A stretch of 32,410 nucleotides of DNA from Nitrospira sp. (lineage in GTDB: Bacteria > Nitrospirota > Nitrospiria > Nitrospirales > Nitrospiraceae): positions 1 to 32,410 of the forward strand of contig JAOUHD010000020.1 in NCBI GenBank assembly GCA_029865345.1, in the 5' to 3' direction. Positions 7,357 to 15,766 of the stretch are shown one piece after another (position 1 is the stretch's first letter; each line of letters starts with the position of its first letter). Made by a program: the position numbers and the translations under genes. The notes beneath the pieces are model-generated. The model was not told the DNA's origin. It made no database searches and saw nothing but the letters and a program-made list of their open reading frames with translations.

Positions 7357-8373
7357 ATGAGAAACCTTCTCCTGCTCCTCGTTCTTGCCGCCTCACTCTT
7401 CGGCTGCAATCGCAGCGATCCGATCGTTCTGATCCAGCTCCATCCAAAGAATCCCGATATCATCTACGTTGCGACGAACGACTACATCTATAAGACCCGT
7501 GATGCCGGCCAGACATGGACAAACCTTTCTCAAGGAATGAGCTATTCCCGTGTGATCGCTATGGCAATCGATCCCGTTTATCCCGCGACTGTGTATGCGG
7601 GAACGAAGGGCGACGCCGTCTACAAAAGCCATGATGGCGGACAGCGCTGGATCTCGATGCGATCGGGGCTTGATGATGCGACCATTACGTCCGTGGTGAA
7701 TCAGTTCCTCTTTGATCCTGCCGACGCGCAGCACATTTTTCTCGCTACCACGATGGGTGTGTTTGAAACCAAGAACGGCGGCGAACAATGGACGAAGAAA
7801 ATGGAGGGTATGAAAGAAGTGTTGATGGTTGTGACGTTGGGCATGGATCCGACCAGGCCTTCCATTCTGTATGCTGGAACCAGCGGCGGCGTCTACAAGT
7901 CGATGGATCAGGCCGCACATTGGGTAAAAGTGAACAACGGGCTGGTGCCGCCGGACATGGTGAAAACCTCTCGGGCACTGAATGTCACTTCCATACTGGT
8001 CGATCCATACGAGCCTGATACCGTCTATGCTGCCACGCTTGCGGGGCTCTATAAGACAACGGATGCGGCCAAGGGCTGGAAACGAATCGGAGAATCGCTT
8101 GCTGATCAGATGATCATTGCCATGGTGCTCGACCGAACGCGTCGAGGCGTGATCTACATCACGGGACGGGATGGCGTGCATCGGAGTGAAGATGGTGGGG
8201 GCACGTGGGTGGTGCTCAACAAGGGGTTGGCGACCACCAACATCAGAACCATCGCACAAAGCGAAGCGGATCCAGGGGTGTTCTATGCCGGCACAAATGG
8301 GAGTGGTCTTTATCGCAGTAAGGATGCGGGGGAGAACTGGGAGCCGATGCCGGTGGTGGGAGGAAAACCTTGA
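7357..8373 (+). CDS. Lipoprotein with a seven-repeat BNR/Asp-box beta-propeller
   Basis: The ATG at 7357 gives 338 residues starting with a lipoprotein signal peptide (MRNLLLLLVLAASLFGC, lipobox LFGC, Cys17). An upstream extension would lie inside the repeat element and hide the signal. Seven Asp-box-like repeats follow at about 45-residue spacing: KTRDAGQTW, KSHDGGQRW, ETKNGGEQW, KSMDQAAHW, KTTDAAKGW, RSEDGGGTW and RSKDAGENW. Each blade also has a P-x-x-[IV]-[YF]-[AV] strand (DIIYVAT, TVYAGT, ILYAGT, VFYAGT). This resembles the sortilin/YCF48-like propellers. Such proteins sit in the periplasm as binding or assembly scaffolds; the partner is unknown. The gene ends 8 bases from a convergent gene. 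Confidence 0.85.
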   Translation: MRNLLLLLVLAASLFGCNRSDPIVLIQLHPKNPDIIYVATNDYIYKTRDAGQTWTNLSQGMSYSRVIAMAIDPVYPATVYAGTKGDAVYKSHDGGQRWISMRSGLDDATITSVVNQFLFDPADAQHIFLATTMGVFETKNGGEQWTKKMEGMKEVLMVVTLGMDPTRPSILYAGTSGGVYKSMDQAAHWVKVNNGLVPPDMVKTSRALNVTSILVDPYEPDTVYAATLAGLYKTTDAAKGWKRIGESLADQMIIAMVLDRTRRGVIYITGRDGVHRSEDGGGTWVVLNKGLATTNIRTIAQSEADPGVFYAGTNGSGLYRSKDAGENWEPMPVVGGKP

Positions 8374-8381
8374 GGGGAGGG

Positions 8382-9494
8382 CTATCGCCTCTTGCTATTC
8401 AAGTCAGAGTCTCCAATAGAGGCACCAACCCCTCGTCGTGGAACGGTTGAGGTACCTTCACGATTTTGTGCGTGGTCGACTTCGAACCCAGTGCTGCTGG
8501 ACATGGAGGTATCTTGCATATCCGTTCCAGGCCGATGGGGGAGCTGACTATCGTGAACATCCTCCCCTCTCCGCGGGCGAAGTGATTCGCCCACATTACT
8601 ATAGGGAGACACCGAGGCGCCGATATCCGCACCGAAGTTGGAATTCAACTTCGTATCTTCAATATCTCCTCCAATTCGTGAGCGCAGCGTCGTATCTTCT
8701 ATATCCATTCCCGTTGGGGCCGCTGAGGGCAGTTTCTTTGCATTGAACTCCTTTTTGATTGCTTCTTCCTCGTCCTGGATCTGTAGCCTGGCACGGCCGC
8801 TGCGTTCGTACTCGACCTCACCAAGGTTTTTCTGTGCCTCGTTCAATCTGTCGAGACGTTCATTGAGGCGAAAGAGATCTTCGCGCGCACGGGCAACTGT
8901 TCCTACGATTTCACTAAGTGTGAATTGACGCGCGAACGTGCCGAGCTTCGGGCCTCGTGCAGCCCCTCCACCTAAACCACCGCTTCCACTTCCATCGCCG
9001 GGACCGGTGCCTGGGCTTCCGTCTGCCCTGCTTCCGATGCCAAATCCTGCCGAATTGTAGATGCCTTTTTGTTGAACGGCTTTGAGAATGTGGTTTGCCT
9101 CATCGATGAGATCTACGACTTTATCAGGGGCATCCCCATCGGTCAGGCAGCACGAGACAAAGGTCCGGTAACGATCCGAAAATCTCGACGCTGCATTCTG
9201 CAGCTCCACGATTTTTATGGGGTCACGGTCGGGAAGTTCGAAACCCTGTCGGCGTGCCTTTTCCTTGAATGCTTCTACGGACTGTGTGTCGTAGAGCGGC
9301 TTGCATCCGGAGCCCTTTTTCGTTGCAATCTGTTGGTCTGGCGTCTTGCTCGAGCACCAATAGACCGGTGCCGGTTGGTTGAGCGGATTATCCGGATTGA
9401 AGTCCTTTCCATCGGCCTGTTCCAGGTAGAGGAACGGAAGGGTGAGGGACAGAAACGGTCCTATGTATGAGGAAAGCAAATAATTTCGAAGCAT
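8382..9494 (-). CDS. Exported protein of unknown function with C-terminal 13-residue repeats
   Basis: I do not recognise a family. From the ATG at 9494 there are 370 residues; a TTG at 9533 would add 13 more and bury the likely signal segment MLRNYLLSSYIGPFLSLTLPFLYLEQADG. Then come: an N-terminal domain with four cysteines (YWC, SGC, SCC), the first two around a DQQ and PLYD stretch; a Gly-rich linker (GDGSGSGGLGGGAARG); a charged coiled-coil (about residues 190-255, REDLFRLNERLDRLNEAQ and on); and a repeat tail (262-370). Export to the periplasm or envelope is likely. The gene is divergent from the dcw cluster. The gap 9495-9698 includes an AT-rich stretch near 9601-9622, but I could not fix a promoter for this gene. 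Confidence 0.75.
   Translation of the reverse strand: MLRNYLLSSYIGPFLSLTLPFLYLEQADGKDFNPDNPLNQPAPVYWCSSKTPDQQIATKKGSGCKPLYDTQSVEAFKEKARRQGFELPDRDPIKIVELQNAASRFSDRYRTFVSCCLTDGDAPDKVVDLIDEANHILKAVQQKGIYNSAGFGIGSRADGSPGTGPGDGSGSGGLGGGAARGPKLGTFARQFTLSEIVGTVARAREDLFRLNERLDRLNEAQKNLGEVEYERSGRARLQIQDEEEAIKKEFNAKKLPSAAPTGMDIEDTTLRSRIGGDIEDTKLNSNFGADIGASVSPYSNVGESLRPRRGEDVHDSQLPHRPGTDMQDTSMSSSTGFEVDHAQNREGTSTVPRRGVGASIGDSDLNSKRR
8385..8711 (-). repeat. Degenerate 13-residue tandem repeats within the exported protein
   Basis: The last 109 residues divide into units such as GMDIEDTTLRSRI, GGDIEDTKLNSNF, GEDVHDSQLPHRP, GTDMQDTSMSSST and a final SIGDSDLNSK, with shorter or longer degenerate units between. 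The consensus is G-x-D-[IMV]-x-D-[ST]-x-[LM]-x-S. Three units also keep a shared DNA core, GTATCTT followed two bases later by ATATC (plus strand near 8509, 8655 and 8694). This points to growth by duplication. Confidence 0.7.
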
Positions 9495-9698
9495 GACAGC
9501 ATTCTCTAATTGAAATCCCTTGAAGTCAACCAAACTTCACCAGTTTGACGGGCTAGGAAAGCATTGGAACATTTCAGAGGGCTAAGTTTCGTAGCGTGTT
9601 GTAAATAAATAATAATTCAATCGAATGCCGACTATCAGATGACGCTTTTTCAAACTTCTGCACCTAAATGTAGGCCTCGCTAGATTACTGAAAGACTG

Positions 9699-9726
9699 TT
9701 GACAAGCAAAAATGCCAGAGTATACT
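9699..9726 (+). promoter_or_regulatory. Near-consensus sigma70 promoter of the dcw cluster
   Basis: TTGACA (9699-9704, perfect) and TATACT (9721-9726, 5 of 6) are separated by 16 bases. Transcription would begin near 9733, about 22 bases before the rsmH start codon and at the edge of the TGGGN repeats. This is the clearest promoter in the window and probably drives much of the cluster. Confidence 0.75.
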
Positions 9727-9735
9727 TCGCCAGAG

Positions 9736-9760
9736 TGGGGAGAAGTGGAGGCGTGTGGGT
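9736..9760 (+). promoter_or_regulatory. MraZ-type operator: three TGGGN-like repeats
   Basis: TGGGG (9736-9740), TGGAG (9746-9750) and TGGGT (9756-9760) are spaced by exactly 5 bases each. E. coli MraZ binds TGGGN direct repeats with 5-base spacers upstream of the dcw operon. The site lies directly after the -10 element, covers the rsmH ribosome binding site and overlaps its start codon. Binding there should repress. The middle repeat deviates at one position. No mraZ gene is adjacent. Confidence 0.6.
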
Positions 9761-10687
9761 GAAAGTATCGCCAGTGAAAATTTGCACATCCCAGTACTCG
9801 GCCAAGAAGTCTGCTCTTGGCTTATTTATCAACAACCTACCACAATTGTCGATTGTACGGTGGGATATGGTGGGCATGCTGAAATGCTCTTAATGAGTAG
9901 CCCTGTTGAAACAAGGGTTGTAGGGCTGGACCAAGACTCTCAGGCCATTGAGTTCAGTCAGCGGCGCTTGAATCGATTCGGAGACCGCATTGTGTTACGG
10001 CAAGGAAATTATCGAGACTTAAAGTCACACCTTGCTGAAGCGGGTATCGCGAAGGTCGATGGTGTGTTGTTCGATTTTGGGGTTTCATCCCCGCAGTTGG
10101 ACGATCCCTTGCGAGGGTTCAGCTTTCAGCGAGAAGGTCCGCTTGATATGCGGATGGACCAAACGATTGGGACAACTGCCGCCGATTTGGTGAACGGTAG
10201 TCCCGAACATGAGCTTGCGGACATCATATTTCAGAATGGGGAAGAGAGGTATGCCAGGCGAATTGCTCGGGCCATCGTGCAGGAAAGGCAACGACAGCCT
10301 GTCATGACCACCGGAGTACTTGCCTCTATCATTGCTGGGTCCGTGCCGGCGTCTTATCGCCACGGACGGATTCATTGTGCCACGCGGACCTTTCAGGCAC
10401 TTCGCATTGCGGTGAATCATGAGCTGGATTTCTTGGAGCCATCGCTTCGAGATGCAACCGACGTGTTGGCTGTGGGGGGGAGGGTTTGCGCGATTTCTTT
10501 TCATTCCCTCGAAGACCGTATCGTGAAGCATACGTTCCGGTCTCTTGCTCAAGGGCCAGACGCCACCCTGTCGATACTCACGAAGAAACCGGTCCTTCCT
10601 TCGGAGGCCGAGTGCGAAGCAAATCCCCGATCACGAAGCGCTAAATTACGAGTCGCTGAACGTCAACCGAGGATGGGACTTTTATGA
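9755..10687 (+). CDS. rsmH: 16S rRNA (cytosine1402-N4)-methyltransferase RsmH (MraW)
   Basis: This 310-residue protein methylates N4 of C1402 in the 16S decoding centre using S-adenosylmethionine. Seen directly: HIPVLGQEV at the start, the SAM-binding DCTVGYGGHAEMLL (about residues 33-46), VVGLDQDSQAI, VLFDFGVSSPQLDDPLRGFSF (about 103-123), HCATRTFQALRIAVN and ISFHSLEDRIVK. The GTG at 9755 is the only reasonable start; its GGAGG (9747-9751) is unusually close, 3 bases away, and both lie within the TGGGN repeats. It is the first gene of the dcw cluster and overlaps ftsL by an ATGA. Confidence 0.96.
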   Translation: MGESIASENLHIPVLGQEVCSWLIYQQPTTIVDCTVGYGGHAEMLLMSSPVETRVVGLDQDSQAIEFSQRRLNRFGDRIVLRQGNYRDLKSHLAEAGIAKVDGVLFDFGVSSPQLDDPLRGFSFQREGPLDMRMDQTIGTTAADLVNGSPEHELADIIFQNGEERYARRIARAIVQERQRQPVMTTGVLASIIAGSVPASYRHGRIHCATRTFQALRIAVNHELDFLEPSLRDATDVLAVGGRVCAISFHSLEDRIVKHTFRSLAQGPDATLSILTKKPVLPSEAECEANPRSRSAKLRVAERQPRMGLL

Positions 10688-11022
10688 AGACCGTCACCGT
10701 TTTTCTAGGACTCTGTCTCGTATTTGTGTTTGTGTGGGAGCGCGTAGACATGGTTCGGATCGGCTATCAGATTGAACGGTTGAAGCGTGACAAGACGGTG
10801 TTGGAACGTCAACGAGATGAGCTTCGCGTCAAATTTTCCACATTGAGCGCCTCCGACCGGATCGCAAAACTGGCGACGGAAAAACTCGGCATGAGTCTGC
10901 CTCAGCAAGGGCAAATCATCGTGGTTCAGTCCAGACCAAGACCAAGTGGTGTCCAGCCCTCAGGTATTGCGCTGGTTGAGCTGAAAGTCGCGAGGAATGA
11001 TCTTCCTAGCGGGAGGTTCTAG
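10684..11022 (+). CDS. ftsL: Cell division protein FtsL-like
   Basis: This small bitopic protein of 112 residues has a hydrophobic N-terminus (TVFLGLCLVFVFVW, residues 4-17). A coiled-coil follows (YQIERLKRDKTVLERQRDELRVKFSTL, about 27-56), then SASDRIAKLATEKLGM and a short tail. Sequence conservation in FtsL is low; the call rests on position between rsmH and ftsI, size and topology. FtsL with FtsB and FtsQ forms the septal complex that activates FtsW/FtsI. It starts inside the rsmH stop (ATGA) and its stop shares one base with the ftsI start. Confidence 0.88.
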   Translation: MKTVTVFLGLCLVFVFVWERVDMVRIGYQIERLKRDKTVLERQRDELRVKFSTLSASDRIAKLATEKLGMSLPQQGQIIVVQSRPRPSGVQPSGIALVELKVARNDLPSGRF

Positions 11023-12737
11023 TGGCCGGTTCCCTTTCTCGCGGTCGTCGGTATGTCCTATTACTGCTGGTGCTGTGTGGGTTTGGAGTGGTCCTGTTCC
11101 GGCTGGTCACGCTGCAAGTGTTGCAAGCGGCTGAACTCTCAGCCCAAGCGGATCGACAGCACCAAAAGACGGTATCGCTTGAAGGGGCTCGCGGCACGAT
11201 CGTCGACCGACATGGCAAGATTTTAGCCATGAATGTGGAGGTGCAGTCCGTATTCGGAGTTCCAAACACGGTAGATAGCCCTCTTAAGACTGCTCGGCAG
11301 TTATCGCCGATTCTGCATGTGAGGACTGATGAGTTGGAACGAAAACTCAGACAGGACCGGAGATTCGTATGGTTAGCTCGAAAATTGGATCCTGAGCAGG
11401 GGCGTCGTCTGGATCGTTTGTCGCTTGATGGGATCGGGGTTGTGATGGAAGGGCGGCGGTTCTATCCCAAAGGGCCGCTTCTGGCTCATGTGTTGGGTTT
11501 TTCGGGAATGGACGGTGAGGGCTTGGAAGGCGTTGAGCATCGCTACGAACCGTACTTGCATGGTGAGAAGCGGATGATGGTGCTGCAACGTGATGCCTTA
11601 GGGCATACAGTATTTCCTAAGGGAATGATGGAACGGAGTCCGACGCCCGGCCATAACCTCACGCTTACGATTGATGAGGTGATTCAATATATCGTTGAGA
11701 GAGAGCTTGAGGACGCGGTTGGCCGTGCGCGGGCCAAGTCAGGAACAATGATTGTACTTGATCCAAAGACTGGAGCGGTGTTGGCTATGGCGGTGAGTCC
11801 GCGATTTGATCCCAATGCCGTATCGGCTCTGAGCTCTGATCGCTGGCGGAACAGGGCGCTGACGGATGCCTATGAACCGGGGTCAACTATGAAGGCGATG
11901 ATGGCTGCGGCAGCCATTGAGGAGCGAGTGGTAAGTCCGAATACGATGGTATTTGGGGAGCATGGTCGTATGATGGTCGCGAACACCGTGATTCATGATC
12001 ATGAGCGATTGGGATGGATCTCCTTTGCGCAGGTGATTCAGAAGTCTAGCAACATTGGGGCGGCAAAGACCGGTATGGCGTTGGGGGAACACCGGCTCTA
12101 TCGATACCTCCAGGCATTCGGTTTCGGGCAGCGAACGGAGATCGATCTTCCCGGAGAGGGAGTTGGACTGGTTAGAGACCCCAAAGACTGGGGGCGCCGT
12201 TCGGTCGCGTCTATTTCCATAGGGCAAGAGATTGGTGTGACGCCACTTCAAATGGTATCTGCGGTTGCGGCCATCGCCAACAACGGTATGTTAATGAAGC
12301 CCTACGTGGTGTCAGAAATACGAGATGCTGATAACCACATCCTCAGGCAGGTTCCTCCTCAAACCAAGCGACGGGTCATTTCTCCGGAAACGGCTCGCAG
12401 CGTGACGAAGATTCTTGAAGGTGTTGTGACGGACGGCACCGGGACGAATGCGGCTATCCCGGGATTTCGGGTGGCTGGAAAAACCGGTACAGCCCAAAAA
12501 ATCGATCCCCGAACCGGTGCCTATTCAGCCTCTCGATTTGTTGCGTCTTTTGCGGGGTATGCGCCGGCAGGCAACCCGCAGCTTGCCATGATTGTGGTGA
12601 TCGATGAACCTCTAGGTGATACGCAGGGCGGGGCTGTCGCTGCCCCGGTGTTTAGTCGCGTCGGGGAGCAGGTGTTAAGCTACTTAGGCGTGCCATCGGA
12701 TGCGCCCATCACGTTGGCGATGGCTTCGCGACAATAG
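11022..12737 (+). CDS. ftsI: Septal peptidoglycan transpeptidase FtsI (PBP3-type)
   Basis: This class B penicillin-binding protein has 571 residues. It has an N-terminal membrane anchor (VLLLLVLCGFGVVLF, about 12-26), a dimerisation/pedestal domain beginning near GARGTIVDRHGKILA, and a transpeptidase domain with the three active-site motifs: STMK (288-291, nucleophile Ser288), SSN (342-344) and KTGT (487-490). No PASTA domains follow. It cross-links new septal peptidoglycan in the periplasm with FtsW. The start is a GTG, with GGGAGG 5 bases upstream, sharing a base with the ftsL stop codon. Confidence 0.96.
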   Translation: MAGSLSRGRRYVLLLLVLCGFGVVLFRLVTLQVLQAAELSAQADRQHQKTVSLEGARGTIVDRHGKILAMNVEVQSVFGVPNTVDSPLKTARQLSPILHVRTDELERKLRQDRRFVWLARKLDPEQGRRLDRLSLDGIGVVMEGRRFYPKGPLLAHVLGFSGMDGEGLEGVEHRYEPYLHGEKRMMVLQRDALGHTVFPKGMMERSPTPGHNLTLTIDEVIQYIVERELEDAVGRARAKSGTMIVLDPKTGAVLAMAVSPRFDPNAVSALSSDRWRNRALTDAYEPGSTMKAMMAAAAIEERVVSPNTMVFGEHGRMMVANTVIHDHERLGWISFAQVIQKSSNIGAAKTGMALGEHRLYRYLQAFGFGQRTEIDLPGEGVGLVRDPKDWGRRSVASISIGQEIGVTPLQMVSAVAAIANNGMLMKPYVVSEIRDADNHILRQVPPQTKRRVISPETARSVTKILEGVVTDGTGTNAAIPGFRVAGKTGTAQKIDPRTGAYSASRFVASFAGYAPAGNPQLAMIVVIDEPLGDTQGGAVAAPVFSRVGEQVLSYLGVPSDAPITLAMASRQ

Positions 12738-12758
12738 TAATCGTACTGGGGAGTGTCG

Positions 12759-14261
12759 ATGACCTTGGCAACTCTGCTTCAGTCGCTAGAGGGACGGGTG
12801 AAGATTCTTGATCGCCGTGGAAATTTGGATGTGTCTGTCAACGCGATTACTGATGATTCTCGGGCTGTCTCGGCCCACAGTCTCTTTGTCGCCGTGAAAG
12901 GCGAGCAGGTTGATGGACATGAGTTTATTCCAGCGGCAATGAGAGGGGGAATGGTCGCATTGTTGTCGCAGCAGCCGGTGAGTGAGGTGCCTCTTCCATT
13001 CGTCCGCGTTGACGACTCCAGAAAGGCGCTCGGTCTGCTGGGGGGCCGCTTTTATGGAGACCCCTCATCGAAGATTCGGATGATCGGCGTGACTGGAACG
13101 AATGGGAAAACCACCACGACCTATATCTGCAAAGCGCTGCTGGAAGCCTTGGGGCACCCAGTAGGGTTAATCGGAACCGTTGCCTATCAGATCGGTGAGT
13201 GCTCGATGCCGGCCACACACACGACACCTGGTTCTCTTGAACTGCAACAGCTGCTTGCCAAGATGGTCGCCAGCGGCTGCACCACTGCCGTGATGGAAGT
13301 GTCTTCTCACGCCCTGGCACAGGACCGCACGAGTGGATGCGAATATGATGTGGCGGTATTTTCGAATCTGACTCAGGACCATCTCGACTTTCATAAGACC
13401 ATGGAAGAGTACTTTCAGGCAAAACTGAGACTATTCACAGAATTGGAGGGGGGGCTCAAGGCGAATAAACGGGCGATTGTCAACATCGATGACCCCTATG
13501 GAAGTCGCATTATCGAGCGTTGTCCTGCTCCGGTTTGGACCTATGCATTAAAGGCCAAGGCGGACCTGCGTGCGGAAAAGGTGCGGCTTTCTCTTCAGGG
13601 GACAACCTTTACTGCGGCGACACCGGTCGGGAGCTTCCCCATCGAGAGTCATCTCGTAGGTGAGCACAATGTCTACAACCTACTTGCTGCCATAGGCGTC
13701 GCGCTCCATGAAGGGGCTACACCCTCGCAAATTCGTGAGGCCGTGGCGAGGGTCACGAACGTGCCGGGACGGTTCGAGCGTGTGATCGCGGGCCAGCCGT
13801 TCACCGTAGCCGTAGATTATGCCCACACCGAAGACGCGCTGGTCCGATTGCTCACGGCGGCACAAGCGCTGAAAGCCGGCCGCATCATCACGGTTTTTGG
13901 GTGTGGTGGAGACCGTGACCGAGGCAAGAGGCCGAAGATGGGAGAAGCGGCCGTGCGCTACAGCGACGTCGTGATACTGACGTCGGACAACCCTAGAACC
14001 GAGGATCCCCTCTCCATCCTGGAGCAAGTAGAAGTCGGGGTGGTCGAGGCACTGCGGCTACGGCCACACGTCCAGTACCGAAAAGTGTCTGATCGCCGAG
14101 AAGCTATCGAAGAGGCGGTGCGGGAAGCCCAGAGTGCGGATATGGTGTTGATTGCCGGTAAAGGGCACGAAGACTACCAGATCATCGGCACGAAGAAGGT
14201 TCATTTCGACGATCGCGAGGTGGCACGCGATGCTATCGAACGGCTCGGAGCCCGCATCTAA
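12759..14261 (+). CDS. murE: UDP-MurNAc-L-Ala-D-Glu:meso-diaminopimelate ligase MurE
   Basis: This 500-residue cytoplasmic Mur ligase adds the third stem-peptide residue. The ATP loop GTNGKTTT lies at 113-120, followed by the central-domain THTTPGSLELQQLL and VMEVSSHAL. The signature DNPRTEDP (410-417) identifies the meso-DAP-adding type, so the wall should be A1-gamma as in Gram-negatives. The end has GKGHEDYQI. The ATG at 12759 is preferred over a GTG two codons earlier because GGGGAG (12748-12753) sits 5 bases before the ATG and overlaps the GTG. Confidence 0.96.
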   Translation: MTLATLLQSLEGRVKILDRRGNLDVSVNAITDDSRAVSAHSLFVAVKGEQVDGHEFIPAAMRGGMVALLSQQPVSEVPLPFVRVDDSRKALGLLGGRFYGDPSSKIRMIGVTGTNGKTTTTYICKALLEALGHPVGLIGTVAYQIGECSMPATHTTPGSLELQQLLAKMVASGCTTAVMEVSSHALAQDRTSGCEYDVAVFSNLTQDHLDFHKTMEEYFQAKLRLFTELEGGLKANKRAIVNIDDPYGSRIIERCPAPVWTYALKAKADLRAEKVRLSLQGTTFTAATPVGSFPIESHLVGEHNVYNLLAAIGVALHEGATPSQIREAVARVTNVPGRFERVIAGQPFTVAVDYAHTEDALVRLLTAAQALKAGRIITVFGCGGDRDRGKRPKMGEAAVRYSDVVILTSDNPRTEDPLSILEQVEVGVVEALRLRPHVQYRKVSDRREAIEEAVREAQSADMVLIAGKGHEDYQIIGTKKVHFDDREVARDAIERLGARI

Positions 14262-14285
14262 GCCAACGGATGCAGGGGGCGGTCG

Positions 14286-15752
14286 GTGCGTGGAAGTATC
14301 CAGATGACACTGTTTACCGTCGAAGAATTGCGGGAAGTGATCAGCGCGAAAGTCTTGGCCAGCGATGGGGTGAGTTGGGCAAAACAACGTATCCGTGGAA
14401 TCAGTCTCGATAGTCGCTCTCTTCAGCCTGGTGATCTCTTTCTTGCGCTCCAGGGAGATCGATTCGACGGCCACGACTTTGTGGTAACGGCACTCGCGCG
14501 CGGGGCGGTTGGAGCGATCGTGCTCGATTCCTACGATGTGTCGGGGATTTCCTTGAAGCGTGGTTCGAAGCGGGCCCAGCCATTTATCCTCGGTGTCCGC
14601 GATCCACTCCATGTCTATCAGCAGCTGGCTGCATACCACCGAAGCCGATTTCACATTCCTGTCGTTGCCGTCACAGGAAGCAACGGTAAGACGACGACGA
14701 AAGAAATGGTCGCCAGTGTCATGGCTCATCGCTGGAAGATTCTCAAGACGGAAGGGAATTTGAATAACCGTGTAGGCGTCCCGCAGACCCTGCTTCGCCT
14801 TAACGAGCGACACAAGGGAGCGGTCATCGAGATGGGAGTCGACAATCTCGGTCAGACCACCAGGCTGTGTGAAATAGTTCGCCCCACGATCGGGATCATT
14901 ACGAACATCGGCCCCGACCATTTAGAGTTTTTCGGCACGATGGAGGTGTCAGCTCAGGCAAAGGCGGAGATACTCGATCTCCTTCCTCCTGATGGAGTTG
15001 CAATCCTGAACGCAGATGATTCGTATTACGACTACCTTGCTGCGCGAGCTCGCTGTCGTGTGGTGTCGTTTGGTTTTTCATCAAAGGCTGACGTCCGTGC
15101 CATGGATCTGAAATCTGACGGGCGCAATGGGACGATCTTTCGTCTTCTACTCCCAGGCATGGTCCGCCACACCGCGGTTCATATTCGAGTGCAAGGGGAC
15201 CATAACGTCACCAATGCTTTGGCTGCAGGGGCAGTAGGTTCGGTTCTGGGCTTATCCGGAGGGGTGATCGCTCAGGGACTGTCCCGTTTCCGGCCTGCTG
15301 CCATGCGGTCGCAGGTGCGAGTGAGTCAGGGCGTGAAGTTGATCATCGACTGTTACAATGCCAACCCGGCCTCCATGAAAGCAGCGGTGCAGTTGCTCGC
15401 ACAAACAGGGGCAAAACGAAAGAGAATTGCCGTGCTTGGCGATATGCTGGAACTTGGCCCGAATGCCGCTCAGATGCATGAGGAAGTCGGTGGATTCGTG
15501 GCACGCCACGGTATTGATCAGCTCGTAGCCTGTGGACTATTGGGGCGGAGCCTCGCCAAAGGGGCGAAGCAGGCAGGACTGGATCAAGCCCATATTCTCG
15601 AAGTCCCGGATGCGCGCGCGGCGTCCGCCGCCATAAAAACCTTTGTGAAGCCGGGTGATATCGTGCTGATCAAAGCATCGCGCGGGATGAAATTAGAGCT
15701 TGTCGCTGATGCGCTTCGAGGAGCAACACATACGACAAGAAAGGCGTCCTAA
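14286..15752 (+). CDS. murF: UDP-MurNAc-tripeptide:D-Ala-D-Ala ligase MurF
   Basis: This 488-residue Mur ligase attaches D-Ala-D-Ala, the Ddl product, to complete the pentapeptide precursor. Evidence: DSRSLQPGDLFLALQG near the N-terminus, ATP loop GSNGKTTT at 131-138, EGNLNNRVGVPQTLLRL after it, and DCYNANPASMKAAV and VLGDMLELG in the C-terminal domain. GTG 14286 follows AGGGGG by 6 bases. The ATG at 14304, with GGAAG 7 bases upstream, gives the more family-like start MTLFTVEELR and remains possible. Confidence 0.95.
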   Translation: MRGSIQMTLFTVEELREVISAKVLASDGVSWAKQRIRGISLDSRSLQPGDLFLALQGDRFDGHDFVVTALARGAVGAIVLDSYDVSGISLKRGSKRAQPFILGVRDPLHVYQQLAAYHRSRFHIPVVAVTGSNGKTTTKEMVASVMAHRWKILKTEGNLNNRVGVPQTLLRLNERHKGAVIEMGVDNLGQTTRLCEIVRPTIGIITNIGPDHLEFFGTMEVSAQAKAEILDLLPPDGVAILNADDSYYDYLAARARCRVVSFGFSSKADVRAMDLKSDGRNGTIFRLLLPGMVRHTAVHIRVQGDHNVTNALAAGAVGSVLGLSGGVIAQGLSRFRPAAMRSQVRVSQGVKLIIDCYNANPASMKAAVQLLAQTGAKRKRIAVLGDMLELGPNAAQMHEEVGGFVARHGIDQLVACGLLGRSLAKGAKQAGLDQAHILEVPDARAASAAIKTFVKPGDIVLIKASRGMKLELVADALRGATHTTRKAS

Positions 15753-15766
15753 CGGTCGTTCAGGCT

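Noticed and set aside
7393-8259. 288-codon minus-strand frame opposite the propeller lipoprotein
   Set aside because: Antisense shadow; the plus-strand frame has a lipobox and seven Asp-box repeats.
14058-14921. 287-codon minus-strand frame across the murE-murF junction
   Set aside because: Antisense to two well-supported Mur ligases, with no recognisable motif or ribosome binding site.
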